Source: Chloroflexota bacterium
GTDB taxonomy: Bacteria > Chloroflexota > UBA11872 > VXNJ01
NCBI GenBank assembly: GCA_026708165.1
Contig: JAPOVO010000411.1
Coordinates: forward strand, 1-7,117
Reading direction: 5' to 3'
Length of the DNA stretch: 7,117 bases
Made by a program: the position numbers and the translations under genes. Below the pieces are notes generated by a model. That model was not told where the DNA came from. It worked only from the letters and a program-made list of their open reading frames with translations, and did not search any database. This document shows, in pieces, positions 1-6,151 of this stretch (position 1 is its first letter; the number at the start of each line of letters is the position of its first letter).

Positions 1-271
1 CCACTTGGTCGGACAGCGACTCGATAGCGAAGGCATATCTTTCCTGCGTCAACGACTGCTCGGCAAGCGCGCGGCTGTTCACCTCGAAGAGACGAAGGAG
101 TTCGATGGTGCGGGCGGCCGTCTGGATGGCCGGTTCCCAATACGGCTTGAGTGTCGGTTGAGCTTCGCGTTTCGGCTCGGCGCAGGCTCCCAGTAAACCC
201 GATCCGGCGGCTAAACCGATTGCGAGCGCCCGCCTCCTACCAATTCGCCGCTTGACGCCGTCCGGTCTCAC
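1..271 (-). CDS. Lipoprotein with Tat-like signal peptide, 5' part only (runs off left edge)
   Basis: Reading the minus strand from a GTG at 271 gives 90 uninterrupted codons to the window edge, so the 3' end is missing. An in-frame TAG directly precedes the GTG, and no other ATG or GTG comes early, so this is the only sensible start; no good Shine-Dalgarno is visible. The N-terminus is very basic (residues 7-14, KRRIGRRR), then a hydrophobic stretch (15-29) ends in L27-G28-A29-C30, a good lipobox. The GRRRALAIG wording resembles a twin-arginine (Tat) signal, so the protein may be exported folded and then lipidated at Cys30. The mature part (31-90) is polar, with a helical look (TAARTIELLRLFEVNSRALAEQ), and shows no family I recognise. 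It lies 65 bases after the miaB-like gene on the same strand and may be cotranscribed with it. A secreted lipoprotein is well supported; its function is unknown. Confidence 0.75.
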   Translation of the reverse strand, partial: MRPDGVKRRIGRRRALAIGLAAGSGLLGACAEPKREAQPTLKPYWEPAIQTAARTIELLRLFEVNSRALAEQSLTQERYAFAIESLSDQV

Positions 272-336
272 CTAATCAACATTCGAGGATTTGAAGGCTC
301 TCAATCCGGCCGCGCAACATGGCCGAAGCCTGGATT

Positions 337-1692
337 TCACGCGGCGTAGATCGGCGCCGCGACTTTACCTCGGAGCGACCAAGCCGTGGCGTCCGTTATT
401 TCCACGTCACAGATATCGCCGGCTTCAACGTCGGTCGCGGCTTCGCAAAAAACCAGCTTGTTGGTCCTGGTGCGTCCGGTCCATCGCGGCCTGCCGCCGG
501 GCACGGGACTGGGGCGAAGCTCTTCGAACAACACCTCCTGCCGCGAACCCACAAGACGCGAATTGATGCTGCGCGCGACCTCTTCCTGAACCGCTTCCAC
601 TTCGTGGAGACGGTCCAGCTTTTCCTTGGGCGAAACGTCGTCGGTCCATTTCGCGGCCACGGTGCCGACCCTCGCCGAGAACGCGGCGACGTGCACAACA
701 TCGAACCGTATCTCCCTGAGAACGTCGAGCGTCCTTTCGAACTGCTCGCGGGTCTCACCGGGGAATCCGACGATGATGTCGGTTGATACTGCCACGTTTG
801 GAACGTTCGCCCGCAGCATGTCCATGCGAGACCTGAAGAAATCGACGTTGTAGCCCCGCCCCATGCGCTTGAGCACGAGATCGTCGCCGGCCTGAATCGG
901 CAGGTTTATCTCTTCGCAAACGCTCGGAATCTCGCCCATCGCCACCGCCAGGTCTTCGTCGAAGTAGCGAGGGTGGGCTGTCAGAAATCGCAACCGCGGA
1001 GCTACGCGCTTGCCGTCCAGGAACCTGAGCAGGGACGCGAGGCTTGCTTCCCTTTCCAGGTCATTCCCGTATTTGTTAACGATCTGCCCAAGGAGGGTAA
1101 TCTCCCGCGCTCCCTCCCCGACCTTGCGCTCTACCTCGCGCAAGATGTCGTCCGGACTGCGGCTCTCTTCGGGGCCCCTGCGGAACGGCACAATGCAAAA
1201 GGTGCAGCGCCGGTTGCATCCGAATATCACCGTCACGTAACGGGTAACGTCTCCAGAGCCTGGCAGAGCGTCGAGATTGACGGCTTCCCAATCGTCTGTC
1301 ATGGGTCCGGGCCTTTGATCGAGAAGTTCGATCAAAGGTGAGCTGTTGCGGGAATTGAATACCACGTCGAGAGTCTTGCGAAAAGGGGCTTTTTCAGCGT
1401 CCGGGGCGTTGGCAGTGCAACCGGTGAGCGCGACGAGAAGGTCAGGCCGCTTGCGCTTTTCGGCTTTAAGCGCGCCTACCCGTCCCCAGACCTTGCGGTC
1501 GGAATTGTCTCGGACGGCGCATCCGTTCAGGACTATTACCGACGCGCGGTCGGGGTGGCTGACCGGTGCGTGACCCTCGGACATCAGGTCGCGCGCCAGA
1601 CGCTCCGAATCGTCCTTGTTCATTTGGCATCCGGATGTCCAGATATAAAACCTGTGGCGGCCGGAGCTTGAAGGGGTTTCCGAGTATTGCAC
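337..1692 (-). CDS. miaB: MiaB-type tRNA-2-methylthio-N6-dimethylallyladenosine synthase
   Basis: This is a 451-residue radical-SAM methylthiotransferase, a normal length for the family. MiaB adds a methylthio group to isopentenyl-adenosine 37 of tRNAs reading UNN codons, using two 4Fe-4S clusters. The N-terminal UPF0004 domain (about 14-125) has the three auxiliary-cluster cysteines: C22 (GCQMN), C58 (NGCAVRD) and C92 (TGC). The radical-SAM core has C159-x3-C163-x2-C166 (GCNRRCTFCIVPFRRGPEESR), a DIIVGFPGET motif at 305-314 and LPIQAGDD at 264-271. A TRAM RNA-binding domain covers about 381-445 (GRTRTNKLVF). The GTG at 1692 is the first start after an in-frame TAG at 1713-1711, and the next Met (24) lies past C22, so the GTG is needed, although no clear Shine-Dalgarno precedes it. 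Two usual family positions differ: LLGQNVN reads LLGQIVN (I204), and the His before LPxQSG is Asn263. MtaB and RimO relatives are possible alternatives, but the CQMN and FCIVPFRRG wording favours MiaB. Confidence 0.92.
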   Translation of the reverse strand: MQYSETPSSSGRHRFYIWTSGCQMNKDDSERLARDLMSEGHAPVSHPDRASVIVLNGCAVRDNSDRKVWGRVGALKAEKRKRPDLLVALTGCTANAPDAEKAPFRKTLDVVFNSRNSSPLIELLDQRPGPMTDDWEAVNLDALPGSGDVTRYVTVIFGCNRRCTFCIVPFRRGPEESRSPDDILREVERKVGEGAREITLLGQIVNKYGNDLEREASLASLLRFLDGKRVAPRLRFLTAHPRYFDEDLAVAMGEIPSVCEEINLPIQAGDDLVLKRMGRGYNVDFFRSRMDMLRANVPNVAVSTDIIVGFPGETREQFERTLDVLREIRFDVVHVAAFSARVGTVAAKWTDDVSPKEKLDRLHEVEAVQEEVARSINSRLVGSRQEVLFEELRPSPVPGGRPRWTGRTRTNKLVFCEAATDVEAGDICDVEITDATAWSLRGKVAAPIYAA

Positions 1693-1718
1693 TTTACATA
1701 AGGAAATCGACTATTCGT

Positions 1719-1730
1719 GGCTATAATATC
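1719..1730 (+). promoter_or_regulatory. Candidate divergent promoter element with perfect TATAAT
   Basis: The divergent space between the miaB-like gene and the small membrane-protein gene is the most AT-rich patch noticed in the window. It contains a perfect -10 hexamer, TATAAT, at 1722-1727 on the plus strand, preceded by TGGC, which is one base off the extended -10 pattern TGnTATAAT. No good -35 lies 16-18 bases upstream (17 bases gives TAAGGA). Read on the minus strand, the same bases give TATTAT (1728-1723), about 30 bases before the miaB GTG, so the two promoters could overlap. The evidence is sequence resemblance only. Confidence 0.35.
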
Positions 1731-1787
1731 GCGATTTTCGTACCGGATAGTCGTTGCAATCTCTACGGATCGGTTCTGCTTATTCCC

Positions 1788-2036
1788 TTGGCTCGGCGCA
1801 ACGCACTGGGACGTCATCCCAAGCTCTACGCGTGGATCGGTCTTTGCGTCGCGATGGTGCTGGTAATTCTCATAACCAGCTTAGGGGCGCGGCCGGGCCC
1901 CTTGCAGATGCTCTTTCTAGCTCTCGTTGGAGTGCTTCTCGCGAGCATAACCATCACCTTGATCGACTGGGATGACCACGGCAGCTCCGCTCATCAGGAC
2001 GTTGTCGGTGACGTGAATGAACGCGATTCCGGATAG
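1788..2036 (+). CDS. Small two-transmembrane-segment protein, unknown function
   Basis: From the TTG at 1788 this encodes 82 residues. The start is uncertain. The frame is open from 1566, but that part lies opposite the miaB gene. The only in-frame candidates in the divergent gap are CTG 1776 and TTG 1788, and the only in-frame ATG (1854) falls inside the first membrane segment. No convincing Shine-Dalgarno precedes either. The body looks real: a basic N-terminus (ARRNALGRHPKLYAW), a hydrophobic segment at about 13-32, a short GARPGP turn, a second hydrophobic segment at about 39-59, then IDWDD and a polar acidic tail. Basic residues before the first segment and a long acidic tail suggest both ends are cytoplasmic, with a hairpin in the membrane. 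It lies 65 bases before the 110-residue gene on the same strand, and the pair may be cotranscribed from the TATAAT at 1722. I recognise no named family. Confidence 0.6.
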   Translation: MARRNALGRHPKLYAWIGLCVAMVLVILITSLGARPGPLQMLFLALVGVLLASITITLIDWDDHGSSAHQDVVGDVNERDSG

Positions 2037-2052
2037 CTGGCGATCAACGGTT

Positions 2053-2074
2053 ACCGGAACGGTGCAGTTCCGGT
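2053..2074. repeat. Perfect 8-bp inverted repeat (ACCGGAAC / GTTCCGGT)
   Basis: ACCGGAAC (2053-2060), a six-base spacer GGTGCA, then GTTCCGGT (2067-2074) form a perfect dyad in the gap between the two small genes. As RNA it would fold into an 8-bp GC-rich hairpin ending 13 bases before the AAAGGA ribosome binding site of the next gene. No T-run follows, so it is not an ordinary intrinsic terminator. It could be an operator for a dimeric regulator, an mRNA-stabilising or processing hairpin, or chance. Confidence 0.5.
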
Positions 2075-2087
2075 CGTCACAAAACTC

Positions 2088-2093
2088 AAAGGA
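2088..2093 (+). promoter_or_regulatory. Ribosome binding site AAAGGA for the 110-residue protein
   Basis: AAAGGA ends eight bases before the ATG at 2102, a standard spacing. It is the clearest Shine-Dalgarno in the window and fixes this gene's start; most other genes here have weak or no such site. Confidence 0.6.
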
Positions 2094-2101
2094 ATGACAT
2101 T

Positions 2102-2434
2102 ATGGGGTTTTTAGGAGGGGGTCCCGGTGGCGGTCGCGACGATGGCCTCTATTTGTACGTCCAATCGAACAAGACAGGCGAGAAAATCAGGGTCAGAATC
2201 AACTTGGGAAACGACTTGACCGAGCAGTTCGAGGACGTCGGCGACAACGTGAGCCATTACATTTGTCACAAGGACGTAATGGGAAATGAGTCGTTCGAGA
2301 TCATCAGGCTTGAAGTCGAGTTCGACCGGAACCGGAACATGGTTGGGCACACGATCAGCGGCGGGCGGCTTATCAGCGAGGAGGAGTATCTGGCCGACGC
2401 AGGGAGCGAGTCGGCGGACGATCCGTCTGACTAG
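2102..2434 (+). CDS. Conserved-looking small soluble protein, unknown function
   Basis: This 110-residue protein starts at ATG 2102 after a good AAAGGA site. The first 14 residues are Gly-rich and flexible (GFLGGGPGGGRDD). A compact beta-looking core follows: GLYLYVQSNKTGEKIRVRIN (15-34), NDL (37-39), HKDVMG (56-61) and two further strands around 65-75. An acidic, probably disordered tail (about 92-110) ends it. There is no signal peptide or membrane segment, so it should be cytoplasmic. From memory, Chloroflexi genomes carry small hypothetical proteins of the form YVRCxRCGEKIRVRxN...HKxVxGxxC. This looks like one of them, but with Ser22, Thr25 and Ser64 where I recall cysteines; its only Cys is C55. 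Its neighbours are the two-membrane-segment gene upstream and the polysaccharide polymerase 27 bases downstream, so it may share their transcript. The function is unknown. Confidence 0.85.
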   Translation: MGFLGGGPGGGRDDGLYLYVQSNKTGEKIRVRINLGNDLTEQFEDVGDNVSHYICHKDVMGNESFEIIRLEVEFDRNRNMVGHTISGGRLISEEEYLADAGSESADDPSD

Positions 2435-2461
2435 CCAGATTCGGCTCGGCGGCCAAACGTC

Positions 2462-3871
2462 ATGATCTTGACGCGGGCTGTCGTACTTGCCCGCCCTGCT
2501 ATCGGGCGGCGGACACTTTCAATCGGTCTTGCGCTCCTGGCAGGCGTCGCTTCGGGACTGGCCGCGAGCGCTTCGGCCCCGCTGATTCCGATATCCCTAA
2601 CGTGGCTGATCGTAATGGCGGTACTGGCGGCGGCGGCGATTCGCCCCGATATCGCCTTCCTCAAACTGATGGCGGTGGCGTTTCTGCTTCCGTTCGCGGT
2701 CGTTCCTGTTCGTCTTGGCGTTCAACCACCTATCTTTGAGCTGGGCCTGGCGATCGTCCTCGCTTCGGTTCTGTGGCGGAACCGGCTGCGTCCGCTGAGT
2801 TTGCCGGAACTTTCCCCCGCGGACCCGCGTTTGTGGGTTGGCGGCCTCCTCGTGGCGGGTCTAGTGGCGACAACCGTTTCGTTGGCGCGATCCTGGGATG
2901 TCGAGCAGCTCCAGTACGCCCTCAAGCTCAGCCTCGGAGTCGGCGCTTTCTATCTTGCCGCGAGCTGGTCCCGTCGGCGTGGGTTTGCCCGGAAGCTGAT
3001 GCTCCTGATGGCCTTTGCGGGGGCCATCCAAGCCCTGCTCGCGACCGCCATCTATCTGAAGCCCGAATGGTCTCAAGCGGTGTTCTCTTGGCTCGAATCG
3101 ATAGGGTATCCGCCGGCGGCGTCCGCGACGCGATACTTGCCCGACAGGGAAACAGTTCGGGCGGTCGGAACGGCGGTCGATCCGAACGTGCTAGGCGTAA
3201 CGCTGGCGGTGGCCCTGGTTGCGGCCGCCTCTCTTGCGTTGACATCTGCGGGAAGCCGCGCGGCCTTATTGTGGTTAATCGTTCTGGCTATCGTTCCGGG
3301 ACTGGTTTTTTGCGTGTCACGTGGCGCGTGGCTCGCCGCCGGCGCGGGAGCGTTCGTATTGATCTGGCATCGGCGTCCGGCAGTCGCCTGGTTACTGCTG
3401 GCGGGATCCGCGGCCGTGCTCGTGTCCCCGCTTCGGATCGGGGGACTGGAACATCTGCGATCCGGGTTTCTGGCCAGGGATGCGGCGGCCGCGCTCCGTC
3501 TCGAGGAGCTACGACACCTTCCCCAGGTCTTGGGTTCATCGCCGATGTTTGGCGTTGGTTTTCTCACCGAGCCGGCCGCTCGTTTTTCGCTGGATATCTC
3601 CAATGCGGTCCTGTGGATCGCGGAGCGTACCGGGCTTTTGGGATCAGCGTTCTATCTGGCGGGCGTGTTCAGCGTTCTCGCTGCTTCGCTGCGGTGGATT
3701 CGGGCGCGTCCGGAGGCAGCCGGAGTCCTCGCGGCCTTCACTGCCGCCACAGTTGCCGGGCTGGTCGATCATCACATAGTCAGCATGCCCCATCTGGTCG
3801 CGGTCTACTGGCTTTTGGGCGGAACTTTGGCTGGAATCTGTGCGTCGGAACCGTTACCGAGTCGGGCTTGA
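2462..3871 (+). CDS. O-antigen ligase/polymerase family membrane protein (Wzy/WaaL-like)
   Basis: This 469-residue, very hydrophobic protein has about a dozen predicted membrane segments from residue 17 to 465 and a larger polar loop at about 327-378. The family (Wzy_C / O-antigen ligase) acts at the outer face of the inner membrane, joining lipid-linked oligosaccharides into polymer or transferring them to an acceptor. Family-like signs are DPNVLG at 240-245, SRGAW at 286-290 just before a membrane segment, FGVGF at 363-367 in the large loop, and a C-terminal NAVLWIAERTGLLG (381-394) resembling the usual HNxYLxxxxExGxxG, but with Ser380 instead of His before Asn381. DHH (436-438) and PH (443-444) follow near the end. 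The ATG at 2462 is the first start, with only a weak site before it; it lies 27 bases after the previous stop. The 3' end overlaps the next gene by 32 bases. Ligase and polymerase cannot be separated from sequence alone; the adjacent transferases make polymerase somewhat likelier. Confidence 0.85.
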   Translation: MILTRAVVLARPAIGRRTLSIGLALLAGVASGLAASASAPLIPISLTWLIVMAVLAAAAIRPDIAFLKLMAVAFLLPFAVVPVRLGVQPPIFELGLAIVLASVLWRNRLRPLSLPELSPADPRLWVGGLLVAGLVATTVSLARSWDVEQLQYALKLSLGVGAFYLAASWSRRRGFARKLMLLMAFAGAIQALLATAIYLKPEWSQAVFSWLESIGYPPAASATRYLPDRETVRAVGTAVDPNVLGVTLAVALVAAASLALTSAGSRAALLWLIVLAIVPGLVFCVSRGAWLAAGAGAFVLIWHRRPAVAWLLLAGSAAVLVSPLRIGGLEHLRSGFLARDAAAALRLEELRHLPQVLGSSPMFGVGFLTEPAARFSLDISNAVLWIAERTGLLGSAFYLAGVFSVLAASLRWIRARPEAAGVLAAFTAATVAGLVDHHIVSMPHLVAVYWLLGGTLAGICASEPLPSRA

Positions 3872-4937
3872 CAGCCGCCTGACGCTGTTCGATTCCGCCG
3901 GAATCGGCGGTTACATTCGCAATCTCGCGGCATCGATCAAGAATGTGCGCGGGCGCGACGCGGTTGTGCCGCTCATCGATTTTCGCGATTCGAGCTGGAC
4001 GGGGTCTGGGATCAGCGTGGTTGGACCGACCCATAGCTCGCTGGGCGACGCGCTGTTCGCAATGCAGCTTCCGGCCATCGGATTGGACTTGCTCCACGCA
4101 CCGGACCATGTTTTGCCTCCAAGGCTGCGAACTCCATCAGTCGTCACTATTCATGACCTGTCCTTTTGGGCTATGCCGGAAACGCACTCGCTAAGCAGCC
4201 GCCAGTACTATGAGCGCTGTCGGGAGTCAGTGCTTAGGGCGAACGCGGTAATCTGTGTTTCGGAATTCACGCGGGATGAGTTGTTCCGTCTGTCGGACGC
4301 GGATCGTCGGAAGGTTCACGTAGCGCCGTCTGGACTTGGGGCAGGATTCTCGGCTGTCGACCCTTTGGCAATCAAACAGCGGCGGAGCAAATATGGTCTC
4401 CACGGCCGTTACGTCATCTTTGTAGGGACTTTGGGGCGTCGTAAGAACGTCGTGCGCTTGATCGAGGCGTTTCAAAAGGCTGCGGCCGACAGGGATGTAA
4501 CTCTCGTGCTTGCGGGCGGAGTAGGAAACGCCGGTGAGGATGTCCGTAGGGCTATTGGCAGAGCAGGGCTCGGGCGGAGTGTCCGCTCTCTCGGATCACC
4601 GCCTGACAGCGATATGCCGGCGCTAATCGCCGGCGCGGATTTCCTGGCGCTTGTGTCGTTGTACGAAGGATTCGGCCATCCGGTTCTCGAAGCGATGGCC
4701 TGCAAAACACCCTCCCTGATATCGAACCGGCGGCCCCTCACCGATCTCGCGGGGCCGGCTGGGTTTCCCGTCGATCCGCTCGACGTTGACGATATCGCCG
4801 GTGGTATTGACGCCTTGCTCGAGGACGCTGAGCTTCGCAGCAGGTTGGGGAATGTCGGACCGGAACTCGCCACGCGCTACTCGTGGGAACGGGCCGCGAA
4901 CAGGACCTACGAGATTTACGAGAAAGTGTTGAATTGA
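3840..4937 (+). CDS. Glycosyltransferase family 4 (GT-B fold)
   Basis: This 365-residue retaining glycosyltransferase moves a sugar from a nucleotide donor to a growing lipid-linked glycan at the cytoplasmic membrane face. The N-terminal acceptor domain has SAGIGGYIRNL (19-29), the common AGIGRY-type loop, then HAPDH, VTIHDLSFW (from 102) and VSEFT (140-144). The C-terminal donor domain has VGTLGRRKNVVRL from 195, whose Arg and Lys (R200/R201, K202) normally contact the donor phosphates, and the E-x7-E signature EGFGHPVLE (E276 to E284). There is no signal peptide or membrane segment. The GTG at 3840 is the first start and gives the expected N-terminus; GGAA at 3833-3836 is close to it. The start lies inside the polymerase gene, so translation is probably coupled. 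The sequence resembles mannosyl- or rhamnosyl-transferases of the EPS type, but the sugar cannot be named. Confidence 0.92.
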   Translation: MRRNRYRVGLDSRLTLFDSAGIGGYIRNLAASIKNVRGRDAVVPLIDFRDSSWTGSGISVVGPTHSSLGDALFAMQLPAIGLDLLHAPDHVLPPRLRTPSVVTIHDLSFWAMPETHSLSSRQYYERCRESVLRANAVICVSEFTRDELFRLSDADRRKVHVAPSGLGAGFSAVDPLAIKQRRSKYGLHGRYVIFVGTLGRRKNVVRLIEAFQKAAADRDVTLVLAGGVGNAGEDVRRAIGRAGLGRSVRSLGSPPDSDMPALIAGADFLALVSLYEGFGHPVLEAMACKTPSLISNRRPLTDLAGPAGFPVDPLDVDDIAGGIDALLEDAELRSRLGNVGPELATRYSWERAANRTYEIYEKVLN

Positions 4938-6151
4938 AGGTTCTGTTCGTCTCGGCCTCCGATCCTTACGCAGAGACGGCCGGGGCAGACTTGCGGCTGC
5001 GCACGTTTCTTGAAGGAGCGGCCCGCCGGTATGAGGTCGATCTGTTGTGCCTGGCCGAACGGACTCGAATAGAAAGACCGGGACCAGGCCCGCTGGCGAG
5101 GCTCGAAACTAGGCGGTTTCGCGCAAGCGGCCGCATCAAAAGGCTGCTGCGGTCGCTGACGCTTCGCTTGCCTGATCTCGCATTGCGATCGTGGTCCCGA
5201 GATATGGCGATCGCCTTTTATCGCCGGTTGCTGCTGGAGGACTATTCCGCAGTGCACATAGCCGGCTTGCAAATGGCGTATCTCGTCGACGTGTTCCGGG
5301 CCGCGTTCAAGTCGCATCCAAAGAGACCGGCGTTGACATTTGATGACCTGAACGCCGAATATGTCGTTCATCGACGTTTGTCCTCCGTCGAGACTCGCCG
5401 GGGGCGGTGGCTGCGAGCCGTGTATTCAGCCGCGCAAGACCCGCTTCTCCGCGCCTATGAAACGAAAACAATTCGAAGCGCCGATGTAGTCATCTGTCCC
5501 AGCTCCGATGATCGTGACTGGTTGCGGGCGCTCGACGCCTCGACCCGAATTGAAATTGTGCCCAGCGGTTTGAATACCGAGGCTTACGTCGAAGTGCCGC
5601 CTCCTGCCGAACGTCCCGTGGCTGTCTTCATCGGAGACCAGACCTATCGCCCCAACCGACAGGCGGCGGACTGGCTCGAGTCGAAGATCGCGCCTGCGGT
5701 ATGGAGAACGCTCCCCGAAGCGGAATTTGTGGTTGTGGGGAAGGGATATCGCCCGTCGGCAACGAGAAACGGCGCCGGCGCGTTCAGATATGCAGGATAC
5801 GTCAGCGATATAACTTCGATGATCGAAACGTCGAAGGTCGTGCTGGCGCCGTTGCTTGCCGGGGGCGGGATTAAGCTGAAAGTGCTGGAAGGAATGGCGG
5901 CGGGCCGTCCCGTGGTTGCCACCTCGGTGGGCGCCGCCGGGATTGATGCCCAAGGTGGCCGTGACTTGGTGGTCGCGGACGGCATTGAAGCTTACTCGCG
6001 GGCGCTTGTGTCCGTTCTCTCCAACACTTCTCGCGCCCGCGAATTAGGTAATGCAGCACGGCGTCGTGTTACCGCCCTGTACGATTCCACGGTTGTCGGA
6101 TCAACTTACGTCGAAGTCCTCGAGCAAACCATGAACCCTACCGACATTTGA
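4934..6151 (+). CDS. Glycosyltransferase family 4, second copy of a different subfamily
   Basis: From the TTG at 4934 this encodes 405 residues starting MKVLFVSASDPY, the usual first strand of a GT-B transferase. The frame opens earlier (4883), but that part lies within the previous gene, so TTG 4934 is preferred; TTG and the previous TGA overlap as TTGA, giving coupled translation. The N-terminal half has AGADLRLR (16-23) and FDDLNAEY (136-143); the second half has VPSGLN (209-214), an IGDQTYRPN loop at about 232-240 and PLLAGGGIKLKVLEGMAAGRP. In that last motif the second Glu (E319) is kept, but the first position of E-x7-E is Gly311. This is usual for the subfamily with GGxRxKxLEA wording, so it is not a defect. 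It should act at the inner face of the membrane on the same glycan as its neighbours. The donor sugar is unknown. It shares no obvious close similarity with the preceding transferase, so a recent tandem duplication is unlikely. Confidence 0.9.
   Translation: MKVLFVSASDPYAETAGADLRLRTFLEGAARRYEVDLLCLAERTRIERPGPGPLARLETRRFRASGRIKRLLRSLTLRLPDLALRSWSRDMAIAFYRRLLLEDYSAVHIAGLQMAYLVDVFRAAFKSHPKRPALTFDDLNAEYVVHRRLSSVETRRGRWLRAVYSAAQDPLLRAYETKTIRSADVVICPSSDDRDWLRALDASTRIEIVPSGLNTEAYVEVPPPAERPVAVFIGDQTYRPNRQAADWLESKIAPAVWRTLPEAEFVVVGKGYRPSATRNGAGAFRYAGYVSDITSMIETSKVVLAPLLAGGGIKLKVLEGMAAGRPVVATSVGAAGIDAQGGRDLVVADGIEAYSRALVSVLSNTSRARELGNAARRRVTALYDSTVVGSTYVEVLEQTMNPTDI

Noticed and set aside
5..196. Plus-strand 63-codon open frame at the left end
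   Set aside because: It is antisense to the lipoprotein frame, which has a coherent signal peptide and lipobox.
233..238. AGGAGG on the minus strand inside the lipoprotein gene, as a ribosome site for a later start
   Set aside because: No ATG, GTG or TTG follows at a usable distance. The bases encode the Arg residues of the signal peptide n-region.
303..336. Imperfect hairpin (AATCCGGC ... GCCTGGATT) right after the miaB-like stop
   Set aside because: It needs a bulge and a 17-base loop, and no T-run follows on the minus strand, so I would not call it a terminator.
291..786. Overlapping plus-strand open frames opposite the 3' end of the miaB-like gene
   Set aside because: Composition is that of reversed coding sequence, with no ribosome site and no motif. 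The minus-strand TRAM domain explains the region.
2773..3882. Long plus-strand open frame of 369 codons inside the polymerase gene
   Set aside because: It is Gly/Arg/Ser-rich, has no domain pattern, and lies in another frame of a gene with clear membrane segments and family motifs. Long shadow frames are expected at this GC content.
5861..5898. Missing first Glu of the E-x7-E motif in the second family 4 transferase as a sign of inactivation
   Set aside because: Gly at this position with a conserved later Lys and Glu is usual in the GGxRxKxLEA subfamily, so the enzyme is probably active.
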